Source: Negadavirga shengliensis (GTDB lineage Bacteria; Bacteroidota; Bacteroidia; Cytophagales; Cyclobacteriaceae). From it: 64,000 bases of DNA. Of this stretch, positions 44,740 through 52,828 are shown in pieces; within the stretch, counting starts at the first letter, position 1; every line of letters starts with the position of its first letter. The notes beneath the pieces were generated by a model. That model was not told where the DNA came from, searched no databases, and saw nothing but the letters and a program-made list of their open reading frames with translations. The translations under genes and the position numbers were made by a program. The stretch lies in assembly GCF_042652345.1 (NCBI RefSeq), contig NZ_JBHSJJ010000001.1, forward strand, positions 310,001 through 374,000, written 5' to 3'.

Positions 44740-45678
44740 ATGAACCGAAGAACCTTTTCCAAAAAAGCCCTCCAAGGTATGGCTTTGGCCGGGATGGCCC
44801 CTTATATGCCTGCTTCTGCCACTTCCCAAGCCCGATCCCATGTACGCTTGGGAGGACCCATTTATACCAAACCCAAAAGCCCTGAGGAATGGATCGCCGC
44901 GCTGAAAAGCAAAAACTTCCGGGCTGCCTATTGCCCCCTCAATACCACAGCCGGTACCGAGGAGATCAGGGCTTATGAAAACGCAGCCAAAAAAGCGGAC
45001 ATCATCATCGCCGAAGTGGGCGCCTGGAGCAACCCCATCAGCCCGGACGGCAACATGGCCCAGGAGGCATTCGACAAATGCACCCAATCCCTGCAACTGG
45101 CAGAGGCCATCGGCGCCAACTGCTGTGTGAACATCAGCGGGTCAAAAAATCCCGAGCACTGGGCCGGTCCACACAAAGACAACCTCACCCAGGAAACCTT
45201 TGACCAAATCGTGGAAGTCACCCGGAAAATCATCGATGAAGTACAGCCCCGCAGGACTTTTTTCGCCCTGGAACCCATGCCCTGGGCCTTTCCCGACTCC
45301 GCGGACAGCTACCTGGATCTAATCAAAGCCATCGACCGTAAGCAATTCGGGGTCCATATGGATCCGATGAACCTGATTGTCAGCCCCAAGCTGTTTTATA
45401 ACAATGCTGAACTGATCAAGGAATGTTTTCAGAAACTGGGTCCCCATATCAGGAGTTGCCATGGCAAGGATATCGTCATCAAGGAAGACACTTACATGCC
45501 TCAGTTCACTGAGGTGAGACCCGGTCTGGGCGTGTTGGATTATGGCATATTTTTGACAGAAGTCAGTAAGCTGAAGGATATTCCCCTGATGATGGAACAC
45601 CTGAGCACTGAGGAAGAATATGACAAAGCTGCTGAATATATCCGGGCTGAGGGAAAAAAGGTGGGAGTGGAATTGTGA
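44740..45678 (+). CDS. Tat-exported sugar phosphate isomerase/epimerase-like TIM barrel
   Basis: A 312-residue protein of the xylose-isomerase-like TIM-barrel superfamily. The N-terminus is a Tat-type leader (MNRRTFSKKALQGMALAGMA, with RR), so the folded enzyme is exported to the periplasm. Metal-ligand positions of the family are visible as Glu in FALEPMPWAFPD, Asp in GVHMDPMNLIV, His in RSCHGKDIVIK and Glu in LMMEHLS near the C-terminus. Such exported members in Bacteroidota usually act on sugars from glycan breakdown, but the reaction is unknown. It stands alone, preceded by 118 bases without clear signals, and its 147-base downstream gap holds the leader hairpins of the MBL-fold gene. Confidence 0.85.
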   Translation: MNRRTFSKKALQGMALAGMAPYMPASATSQARSHVRLGGPIYTKPKSPEEWIAALKSKNFRAAYCPLNTTAGTEEIRAYENAAKKADIIIAEVGAWSNPISPDGNMAQEAFDKCTQSLQLAEAIGANCCVNISGSKNPEHWAGPHKDNLTQETFDQIVEVTRKIIDEVQPRRTFFALEPMPWAFPDSADSYLDLIKAIDRKQFGVHMDPMNLIVSPKLFYNNAELIKECFQKLGPHIRSCHGKDIVIKEDTYMPQFTEVRPGLGVLDYGIFLTEVSKLKDIPLMMEHLSTEEEYDKAAEYIRAEGKKVGVEL

Positions 45679-45755
45679 GTCTTTTTCTTTGAGCCTGGTC
45701 AGGAAAACAAAACCGCTGCTTTTTAATCCAGTAACCGAAAACATATAAATCCTAG

Positions 45756-45825
45756 TTAGCATTTTACGCTAAGGCATGTTTCTAGCCAAGTTTTTGCTGT
45801 TTAAAACCAACAAAAACTTAGGCTA
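45756..45825 (+). promoter_or_regulatory. Tandem leader hairpins ending at the MBL-fold gene start codon
   Basis: First hairpin TTAGC-ATTTTAC-GCTAA (45756-45772). Second, longer one: TAGCC-AAGTTTTTG (45783-45796), a 14-base loop, then CAAAAACTT-A-GGCTA (45811-45825), 14 pairs with one bulged A. Its 3' arm ends at base 45825, directly before the ATG at 45826. As RNA it would place the start at the foot of a stem, suggesting control of translation. Confidence 0.5.
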
Positions 45826-46581
45826 ATGGAAGGTCCGGAAAATCATTTTAAAGTAACCATAGTAGGTTGTGGAGATGCTTTTGCAAGTGGCGGAAGGTTC
45901 AACACCTGTTTCTATCTGGATTTCGGCAATGTGCATTTTCTGGTGGATTGCGGGGCCTCCTCGTTAGTCGCCATGAAGCAACATGCTGTTCCCGTTTCAA
46001 AAATCAGCTTCATCCTTTTAAGCCACTTACACGGGGATCATTTTGGAGGAATCCCGTTTTTTCTATTGGATGCGAAAAATATTCAAAAAAGAACCGAGGC
46101 TTTGACGATTATGGGTCCAAAGGGAACGGCTCAAAAAACCAAAGAACTCACCGCGCTATTGTACCCGGGAACTGACTTTGATGCGCTGGGATTTAACGTT
46201 GATTTCCAGGAATATGAGTCCCGTCAAAAAGTAGAAATAGAACAATTGGAAATAGAGGCATTCTCCGTAATCCACTCAGCGGAATCCCAACCTCATGGCC
46301 TGAGAATTACCCGGAATGACAAGGTTTTTGCTTATTCAGGAGATACGGAATGGACCGAAAGTCTTTTTGATATTTCCCGGAACGCAGACCTTTTCATATG
46401 CGAATCGAATTATTACAACCCAGTAGGCCCGAATCACTTGGATTATCGCACATTGGTAGCCAACAGGGGCCGTTTTACTTATAAAAGAATCCTTTTAAAC
46501 CACCTGGGCGGGGAGATGCTCAGCCGAATTTCCGATCTTGAGTTGGAATGTGCCTATGATGGGCAGGAAATAACTTTTTAA
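45826..46581 (+). CDS. MBL-fold metallo-hydrolase (RNase Z-like/beta-lactamase fold)
   Basis: A 251-residue cytoplasmic metallo-beta-lactamase-fold hydrolase. The metal-binding motif is SHLHGDHFGG (HxHxDH), preceded by FLVDCGASS, with later ligands Asp in YSGDTEWTESL and His in LLNHLGGEML. IHSAESQPHGLRI fits the beta-strand His of the RNase Z and phosphodiesterase groups. The opening VTIVGCGDAFASGGRFNTCFYLD is also typical of those groups. It lacks the full RNase Z exosite, so it may be a phosphodiesterase or a general hydrolase. It has its own leader with two hairpins, one ending at the start codon. A substrate cannot be assigned. Confidence 0.88.
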   Translation: MEGPENHFKVTIVGCGDAFASGGRFNTCFYLDFGNVHFLVDCGASSLVAMKQHAVPVSKISFILLSHLHGDHFGGIPFFLLDAKNIQKRTEALTIMGPKGTAQKTKELTALLYPGTDFDALGFNVDFQEYESRQKVEIEQLEIEAFSVIHSAESQPHGLRITRNDKVFAYSGDTEWTESLFDISRNADLFICESNYYNPVGPNHLDYRTLVANRGRFTYKRILLNHLGGEMLSRISDLELECAYDGQEITF

Positions 46582-46879
46582 AAATCCGGTCACCTTCATT
46601 TATTTTTAAAAAATACCATTGAGTAATAAATCTCAGGTAAAAAAACTTAGCAAAAGTTCAATTCCGATAATCGGTTTCGTCTTCTTTTTTATACGAATAA
46701 AATTGTGGAAAAATCATAAAAACTAAATATGCATTCATAAATAAAACTGAGAAAGAATTTAATAAGGAAGAATAGCCTAATATTACTTCCATTGGAATGA
46801 TATTTGTTCATAATTTAAAAATTAGATGTTAATTACGTGTTAATTTAACCATTTATATAAATTTTAATAAAATACCACT
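46582..46879. other. AT-rich intergenic region before the DUF305 gene
   Basis: About 298 bases, strongly AT-rich, with no gene. A small odd palindrome CCGAT-A-ATCGG (46664-46674) is the only structured site I see. The promoter of the DUF305 gene must lie here. Confidence 0.45.
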
Positions 46880-47548
46880 ATGAGAAAAATATCATTTGGA
46901 GTTCTGGATTTGCCATTTTTAATGCGTTTTTCTACATTAAAATTGGTAGTTGTTTTATTTTGCATAGTTACCAGCTGTAATGATTTGGGAGAAAATGATC
47001 CTGCTATAAATAATGCTTTTATGGCCGAAATGGAAGCTGCTCGTGTGAAAATGATGGAAGACATGAATGCAGTTACTATGACTATGGATCCTGATGTAGA
47101 TTTTGCCAACATGATGATCCCGCATCACCAAGGGTCCATTGACATGGCCAATATTCTATTGAAATTTGGAGAGCATCCAGAAGCATTGGAACTTGCAAGA
47201 GGTGCCATGGAAGCAGATCAGGAAAGCCAAAACCGCCTCAGGCAATTCTTGGAAGAACATGGAGATCCAGTCCCCCAAGCTGTTCATGATTTTATGGAAG
47301 AGATGGACATAGTAATGATGAAAATGGATGAATCAATGAAAGCTATGCATTATACCATCGATCCCGATTATGATTTTGCAGAGATGATGATCCATCATCA
47401 TCAGGGAGCAATCGATATGTCTAGAGTGGAATTTAAATACGGAGAAGCAGAAATGGCTCTTGAGGAAGCTAAAAGGATTATTGAACACCAAGAAAAAGAG
47501 ATTATAGAACTGGCTCGATTCAGAAGCAAGCATGGACCATCCAGGTAA
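46880..47548 (+). CDS. DUF305 lipoprotein with two ferritin-like repeats
   Basis: Exported lipoprotein of up to 222 residues. A lipoprotein signal ends in VVLFCIVTSC (lipid Cys near 33); ATG 46922 would give a shorter standard signal and is an alternative start. The mature part contains the DUF305 motif twice: DFANMMIPHHQGSIDMANIL (74-93) and DFAEMMIHHHQGAIDMS (about 163-179), each with an M-M-I-x-H-H-Q-G core that probably binds metal, in a helical bundle. Such proteins are often near copper or silver resistance genes; none is seen here. The gene is richer in A+T than its neighbours. The internal repeat indicates duplication of one domain. Confidence 0.85.
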   Translation: MRKISFGVLDLPFLMRFSTLKLVVVLFCIVTSCNDLGENDPAINNAFMAEMEAARVKMMEDMNAVTMTMDPDVDFANMMIPHHQGSIDMANILLKFGEHPEALELARGAMEADQESQNRLRQFLEEHGDPVPQAVHDFMEEMDIVMMKMDESMKAMHYTIDPDYDFAEMMIHHHQGAIDMSRVEFKYGEAEMALEEAKRIIEHQEKEIIELARFRSKHGPSR

Positions 47549-47555
47549 AGGGTAT

Positions 47556-47750
47556 TTAATGCAAATAATCCAAAAGCTTGTAAAGGAAAAAGAACAGCAA
47601 GCTTAGGGTACCGTATATTTTTATTACCAGGAACCGATTACATCGGGGCAAAAACCAGAGCACGGTAACCGGATTAATCATACCTGAAATCACTCCCAGT
47701 AGGGACAGGTAAAACAAAAACTCGGTTATCAGGGTAGCGGCTTCTAACAT
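47556..47750 (-). CDS. Small hydrophobic membrane protein, function unknown
   Basis: A 64-residue protein with three stretches of hydrophobic residues: ITEFLFYLSLLGVISGMI (about 8-25), NPVTVLWFLP (26-35) and IYGTLSLLFFFLYKLL (about 45-60). Positive residues (RCNR, K) sit between the second and third segments, which fits a small inner-membrane protein. It starts with ATG and is convergent with the DUF305 gene, with the stop codons eight bases apart. I do not recognise a family. Its coding status rests on composition, a clean start and the lack of another explanation for the frame. Confidence 0.45.
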   Translation of the reverse strand: MLEAATLITEFLFYLSLLGVISGMINPVTVLWFLPRCNRFLVIKIYGTLSLLFFFLYKLLDYLH

Positions 47751-47840
47751 TATAGGGAATGAAGGTTTTGCAATGTGAAAATAGGGAAGAGCAATAGGAA
47801 AAAAAAGTAATGGAATCCTTATCTATAAAGGCGCTTAACT

Positions 47841-47870
47841 AAAAAAGGACAGTTTTACAACTGTCCCTTT
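47841..47870 (-). terminator. Rho-independent terminator of the rimP-nusA-infB operon
   Basis: On the minus strand AACTGTCC is the 3' arm of a perfect eight-base stem (GGACAGTT at 47847-47854, AACTGTCC at 47859-47866 on the plus strand, loop TTAC), followed by six T. It lies 20 bases past the infB stop. Confidence 0.85.
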
Positions 47871-47890
47871 ATCTGTGCTTTAAAATAGAA

Positions 47891-50872
47891 TTATTTTTTC
47901 CTTTTAACCTCCTGCATCATATACCCTTCAAAGGTATCTCCCACCTGAATATCGTTAAAACCTTTGATGGAAACACCGCATTCATAGCCGGATTTCACCT
48001 CGTTCACATCGTCCTTGAATCGCTTCAAGGCGCTGATCTCCCCTTCATGGATCACGATACCATCCCGGATCACCCTGATTTTGTTCTTTCTGTGGATATA
48101 CCCATCGGTCACATAGCAACCGGCTACAGTACCTATTTTTGAAATCTTAAAGACTTCCCTCACCTCTATATTGCCGGTAATGACTTCTTCAAACTCAGGC
48201 TCCAGCATGCCCTCAATGGCATCCTTGATCTGGTTGATGGCATCATAGATGATGGAATAGTGCCTGATCTCGATTTCCTCCTGCTCCGCCAGCCTCTTGG
48301 CATTCGCAGACGGTCTCACCTGGAATCCCAGAATGATGGCGTCGGAGGCAGAGGCCAACAAGACATCCGATTCGGAAATCTGCCCTACACCTTGGTGAAT
48401 GATATTCACCTTCACTTCGTCTTTGGAGAGTTTCAACAGGGAATCTGACAAGGCCTCCACCGAACCGTCCACATCACCCTTGATGATGATATTGAGTTCT
48501 TTGAAACTTCCGATGGCCAACCTTCTTCCGATCTCATCCAAGGTAATATGTTTCTTGGTTCTGAGGCTTTGCTCACGCTGTATTTGTTCTCTTGAGTTGG
48601 CAATCTCCCTGGCTTCACGCTCAGTGTCATATACTTTGAAAACATCGCCGGCCTGGGGAGCACCGCCGAGGCCCAACACCTGAACCGGTGTGGAAGGACC
48701 CGCCACTTCCACCTTTTTACCGATATGGTCAAACATGGCTTTCACCCGGCCGTAATGCTGTCCGGCAAGGATCACGTCCCCCACCCGCAGGGTACCAGCC
48801 TGCACCATGATGGTGGACACATAACCCCTTCCTCTGTCCAAAGAAGCTTCTACCACGGTACCCACAGCATTCTTGTTGGGGTTGGCTTTCAGTTCCAGGA
48901 TTTCCGCCTCCAAAAGCACTTTCTCCAGCAACTCATCCACCCCTACGCCGGTTTTCGCGGAAATTTCCTGGGATTGGTACTTACCTCCCCAATCTTCCAC
49001 CAGCAGGTTCATATTGGCCAATTCCTCTTTGATTTTGTCAGGATTGGCATTGGGCTTATCGATTTTATTAATGGCAAAAATCATCGGCACACCTGCGACT
49101 TGGGCATGGTTGATGGCTTCCTTGGTCTGCGGCATGACGTTGTCATCAGCGGCGATCACGATGATGGCCACATCCGTAATCTTGGCACCCCTGGCGCGCA
49201 TCGCGGTAAACGCTTCGTGCCCCGGTGTATCCAAAAAAGCGATTTTATGCCCATCCGATGTTTCCACATCATAGGCTCCTATATGCTGGGTGATTCCACC
49301 CGCTTCCCCATGGGTAACCTTCGACCTGCGGATGTAATCAAGAAGTGAGGTTTTACCATGGTCGACATGCCCCATTATCGTCACAATAGGAGCCCTGTCT
49401 TCAAGCACTTCCGGATTTTCCTCTTCTTTTATTTCACTTTCCTCTTCATCGGTTTTGGTGAATTCCACTTCATAATTGAATTCATCAGCAATGATGGTAA
49501 TGGCTTCCGCATCCAGTCTTTGATTGATGGAAACAAACATCCCCAATCCCATACAGACAGAAATGACTTCATTAACCGAAACATCCATCAACGAGGCCAG
49601 GTCGTTGGCAGAAATAAACTCAGTCACCTTTAGTATGCGGCTGCTTTCCAGCTCCTCACTGGCTTCCTTGCCTCTTTCGGATTTTTTATCCCTCCTGTTT
49701 CTGGCTTTGCCGCCAGCTTTTCCGCCTCCCTGTAGTCTCGCCAGGGTCTGTTTGATTTGTTCTTGTATTTCTTTCTGAGAAGGTTCTTCTTTTTGGTAAC
49801 GGGTGCCTCCGCCGTGTTGTCCCCCTCTACCGGCTGCTGGTCCTCTTGCTCCTCCTTTTTTAGGCATCGGACCTCCGGGTTTACTGCCCGGACCCCCCGC
49901 AGGTCTCGGCCCACCTTCCGCCGTTCTGGGACGGTTTTCTATCCGCTTTCTCGGTCTTTTCTTTTTTTCCTTACTCCGCTCGTCAGAAGATGCAACCGGC
50001 TTGGATTTCTTCTTTGGCTTGTCTTTAGGCAATTCGATTTTTCCCAAAACGGTAAGCCCTTTCAGGGAGTCAGCTTTAGCAGCGATAACTTCCCCTTTAG
50101 TGGGTTCCTCAGGAGTTTCTTTTTTAGGGGAATCGGGTTTGCGTTCAGGAGCCTCTTGCTTTTCAGGAACAGGTTCTTTTTTGTCAGCAGGTTTTTCAGT
50201 AGGTGTTTGGTGCCCAGGGGCTGTTTTGTCCGAAGCAACTTCCGGGGTTACAGGGGATTCGGTTTTGGGTGGGATTTCCTTTTCTTCTTTGGCAGAAGGC
50301 GCCTCCTCAGCTTTGGAGGGGGCTTTTTCAGCAGGCGGGGAAACTGAAGGCTTTTCTTCTTCCCTGGCTTCTGCTTTTTTTGCCTCGGGCTCCTCTTGTT
50401 TGGGCACGGGTTTCTCCTCGGGCCGCTCTTTCGGGGCTTCCGCTTTTTCCCCGGTGGGCTTTTTCCCTTCGAGGTCAATTTTTCCCAAAACTTTTATACC
50501 CTGAAGTTTGGGGGCTTCAGTGGAAATTTTATCAGCTTGCTTATCGGTTGTTTTCTTTTCTTCCGCAGGCGCAGCAGGTTTTTCCGGTTCCTGCTTTTTG
50601 ATTTGTTTTTCAGGCTCTGACTCTGATTCGGCTTTTATGGTAAAAGTCTCATTGTGTCGCTTGCCTATAGACAGATGGGAGGCCTCTTCCTTCTCCTGGG
50701 CAGAAGATCTGAACTCCTTGGCCAGCATGTTAAAGTGCTCCAAGCTAATTTTAGAGTTCGGATTGCTTTCTACCTCAAAGCCCTTCTTCGCCATTGACTC
50801 CACGATGGTAGAAATACCAACGTTGAGTTTCCTGGCTACCTGGCCTAATCGCATCATTTTTTCTTCTGACAT
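47891..50872 (-). CDS. infB: Translation initiation factor IF-2
   Basis: GTPase that places initiator tRNA on the small ribosomal subunit. The 993 residues (ATG 50872; an upstream TTG is not needed) begin with the IF2 N-terminal helix motif MMRLGQVARKLNVGISTIVESMAKKGF. A long low-complexity linker (about 75-400) rich in Lys, Glu, Pro and Ala follows. The G domain starts near 495: G1 GHVDHGKT (501-508), G2 GGITQHIGAY, G3 DTPGHEAF, G4 NKIDK and G5 SAKTGVG. The C-terminal part has the IF2-specific domains IV and the usual ending. The linker creates long antisense frames that are shadows. It is last in the rimP-nusA-infB operon, followed by a clear terminator. Confidence 0.97.
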   Translation of the reverse strand: MSEEKMMRLGQVARKLNVGISTIVESMAKKGFEVESNPNSKISLEHFNMLAKEFRSSAQEKEEASHLSIGKRHNETFTIKAESESEPEKQIKKQEPEKPAAPAEEKKTTDKQADKISTEAPKLQGIKVLGKIDLEGKKPTGEKAEAPKERPEEKPVPKQEEPEAKKAEAREEEKPSVSPPAEKAPSKAEEAPSAKEEKEIPPKTESPVTPEVASDKTAPGHQTPTEKPADKKEPVPEKQEAPERKPDSPKKETPEEPTKGEVIAAKADSLKGLTVLGKIELPKDKPKKKSKPVASSDERSKEKKKRPRKRIENRPRTAEGGPRPAGGPGSKPGGPMPKKGGARGPAAGRGGQHGGGTRYQKEEPSQKEIQEQIKQTLARLQGGGKAGGKARNRRDKKSERGKEASEELESSRILKVTEFISANDLASLMDVSVNEVISVCMGLGMFVSINQRLDAEAITIIADEFNYEVEFTKTDEEESEIKEEENPEVLEDRAPIVTIMGHVDHGKTSLLDYIRRSKVTHGEAGGITQHIGAYDVETSDGHKIAFLDTPGHEAFTAMRARGAKITDVAIIVIAADDNVMPQTKEAINHAQVAGVPMIFAINKIDKPNANPDKIKEELANMNLLVEDWGGKYQSQEISAKTGVGVDELLEKVLLEAEILELKANPNKNAVGTVVEASLDRGRGYVSTIMVQAGTLRVGDVILAGQHYGRVKAMFDHIGKKVEVAGPSTPVQVLGLGGAPQAGDVFKVYDTEREAREIANSREQIQREQSLRTKKHITLDEIGRRLAIGSFKELNIIIKGDVDGSVEALSDSLLKLSKDEVKVNIIHQGVGQISESDVLLASASDAIILGFQVRPSANAKRLAEQEEIEIRHYSIIYDAINQIKDAIEGMLEPEFEEVITGNIEVREVFKISKIGTVAGCYVTDGYIHRKNKIRVIRDGIVIHEGEISALKRFKDDVNEVKSGYECGVSIKGFNDIQVGDTFEGYMMQEVKRKK

Positions 50873-50941
50873 ACTCAAAACCTATTCCTGTATTTTTTTA
50901 TAATGCAAATATAAAGGGGATAACGAATAATCTATCGTTTT

Positions 50942-52189
50942 TTACTGTTCAAATTCTTGTTTTAATATTTTAAATATCTCATCGATCGTCTCTTCTTCCA
51001 GCTCAGTCCTTCTCAAAAGGTCCTCCTTGGTCAATGCCAATACGCTTTTGGCGGTATCCAGGCCTGTTTTTTTGAGTTCATTGATCACCCACTCCTCTAT
51101 TTCATCGGAAAATTCTGTCAGATCCACATCCTCTTCCTCTTCATAATCAGAGAGTTCACGGAACACGTCAATTTCATAACCAACCAACCTGCTGGCCAGT
51201 CGAATATTAAACCCCCCCTTGCCGATCGCCAATGATACCTGATCCGGTTTAAGAAAAACAGAGATCCTTTTTTCAATCTCATTTGCCTGGATCGAGGAAA
51301 CCTTGGCTGGGCTAAGCGCCCTGGAAACATACAAATCGAGGTTATCCGTGTAGTTAATCACGTCGATGTTTTCATTCTGCAATTCACGCACGACAGCATG
51401 GATCCTGCTTCCCTTCATTCCCACACAAGCTCCCACCGGATCGATACGGTCATCATAGGATTCCACCGCCACTTTTGCCCTTTCACCCGGTTCGCGTACG
51501 ATCTTCTTGATCGTGATCAAACCATCATAAACTTCCGGTACTTCATTTTCGAACAACCGCTCCAAAAAGATGGGAGAAGTTCTGGACAAGATGATTCTCG
51601 GGTTTCCGTTGATCATTTCCACTTTATGGACAATCGCCCTCACGGTATCTCCTTTTCTGAAACGGTCTTTGGGAATCTGCTCTGATTTTGGCATGATAAG
51701 CTCATTGCCCTCTGCATCCATCAACAGCGTTTCCCTTCCCAGAATCTGGTAAACTTCTGCAGTGACGATCTCACCCACAAGCTCCTCATATTGCTGGAAA
51801 AGAAGGTCTTTTTCCAGATCTTTGATGCGCTGTATCAGCGTTTGCCTGGCCATCATCACCGCTCTCCTGCCGAAATCCTCCAGTTCTATCCTTTCATAGG
51901 TTTCCTCCCCTATCTCAAAGTCAGGTTCGATTTTTCTGGCTTCAGTAAGACTGATCTTGTCGTGATCCCAAATATCCTCGGAATTGTCATCCACAATTTC
52001 CCTTATCCGCACAATCTCAAGATCCCCTTTATCGGCATTGATGATCACATCGAAGTTTTCATCTGTTTCGTATTTTTTACGAATCATTGCCCTAAACACA
52101 TCCTCCAGAATACGGATCATTGTCGGACGATCCACATTTTTTGATCTTGCAAACTCTGCAAATGATTCAATCAGAACTTTAGCATCCAT
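50942..52189 (-). CDS. nusA: Transcription termination/antitermination factor NusA
   Basis: Binds RNA polymerase and nascent RNA, aiding pausing, termination and antitermination. The 415 residues have the standard order: N-terminal polymerase-binding domain (about 1-130, with FRAMIRKKYETDENFDVIIN and GRRAVMMARQTLIQRIKDLE), S1 domain (about 135-200, GEIVTAEVYQILGRETLL), then KH1 and KH2 (DPVGACVGMKGSRIHAVVRELQNENIDVINY and VSLAIGKGGFNIRLASRLVGYEIDV). A short acidic C-terminal segment remains (VDLTEFSDEIEEWVINELKKTG). Length is normal for Bacteroidota, which lack the long C-terminal repeats of E. coli. It lies between rimP (5 bases upstream) and infB. Confidence 0.97.
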   Translation of the reverse strand: MDAKVLIESFAEFARSKNVDRPTMIRILEDVFRAMIRKKYETDENFDVIINADKGDLEIVRIREIVDDNSEDIWDHDKISLTEARKIEPDFEIGEETYERIELEDFGRRAVMMARQTLIQRIKDLEKDLLFQQYEELVGEIVTAEVYQILGRETLLMDAEGNELIMPKSEQIPKDRFRKGDTVRAIVHKVEMINGNPRIILSRTSPIFLERLFENEVPEVYDGLITIKKIVREPGERAKVAVESYDDRIDPVGACVGMKGSRIHAVVRELQNENIDVINYTDNLDLYVSRALSPAKVSSIQANEIEKRISVFLKPDQVSLAIGKGGFNIRLASRLVGYEIDVFRELSDYEEEEDVDLTEFSDEIEEWVINELKKTGLDTAKSVLALTKEDLLRRTELEEETIDEIFKILKQEFEQ

Positions 52190-52193
52190 ATTT

Positions 52194-52664
52194 TTATTTG
52201 AAAGAGACTAACACTATTGATTTTTTTATTTGTTCAAAAGCTACGCTGACTTCCTCTTCAGCAGCTTTCTTTCCTTTTTCCTTTTTTTTGACCAACAACA
52301 CGATTTCCGTCTGGCCCACTTTGGCCAATTTTCCTTCAAGCTCCTTTCCGTCCTGAAGGTGCACCCTCATACTCCTGCCGACATTTTTCTGATACTGTCT
52401 TCTTGAACCCAGAGGATAATCCAACCCGGGGGAAGAAACCTCCATCACGTAAGCGCCGTCTATCAGTTGTTTAGCTTCCAGCTCCTCCCCCACCGCCCGG
52501 CTCACCGCAGCGCAACTCTCAATATTGACGCCCTGATCTCCGTCAATCAGGATGTTCAGCACTTTTTTAGGACCCTTGTCCTTGATTTGAATCTCCACGA
52601 TAAAATGGGAATCATCCGGGAGATGCTTTTCCACAATTTCCTCGATCGTCTGCTTCAAATTCAT
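52194..52664 (-). CDS. rimP: Ribosome maturation factor RimP
   Basis: Helps assemble the 30S ribosomal subunit. The 156 residues show the RimP domains: FIVEIQIKDKGPKKVLNILIDGDQGVNIESCAAVSRAVGEELE (in pieces across about 22-64, with DGDxGVxIxxC) and VMEVSSPGLDYPLGSRRQYQKNVGRSMRVHL (SSPGLDRPL-like), then a C-terminal SH3-like barrel LEGKLAKVGQTEIVLLVKKKEKG. It is first in the operon with nusA four bases downstream, the usual order. The region upstream, shared with divergent cysS, contains a perfect 10-base hairpin. Confidence 0.95.
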   Translation of the reverse strand: MNLKQTIEEIVEKHLPDDSHFIVEIQIKDKGPKKVLNILIDGDQGVNIESCAAVSRAVGEELEAKQLIDGAYVMEVSSPGLDYPLGSRRQYQKNVGRSMRVHLQDGKELEGKLAKVGQTEIVLLVKKKEKGKKAAEEEVSVAFEQIKKSIVLVSFK

Positions 52665-52723
52665 ATCTTTATTTTCTTCTTACCAGCACCCTCGTCAAAC
52701 TTTACTAATTTTGTCCATAACGA

Positions 52724-52748
52724 AAGAGGGGACTGCTTGTCCCCTCTT
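52724..52748. repeat. Perfect 10-base hairpin between rimP and cysS
   Basis: AAGAGGGGAC (52724-52733), loop TGCTT, GTCCCCTCTT (52739-52748). It lies in the divergent region where only promoters would be expected, and has no T tract beyond the arm on either side. It may be in the 5' leader of rimP or be a terminator of a short unannotated transcript. Confidence 0.5.
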
Positions 52749-52828
52749 GAATCATTAACTTATACAATCACAAAGGTAATAAAATTATTTTCCTAAAAAA
52801 AATATTGAAAGTTTGATAAATTTGCGAC

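Noticed and set aside
49757..50504. Overlapping plus-strand frames rich in Phe, Gly and Ser opposite infB
   Set aside because: They mirror the Lys/Glu/Pro low-complexity linker of IF-2 in antisense and are not genes.
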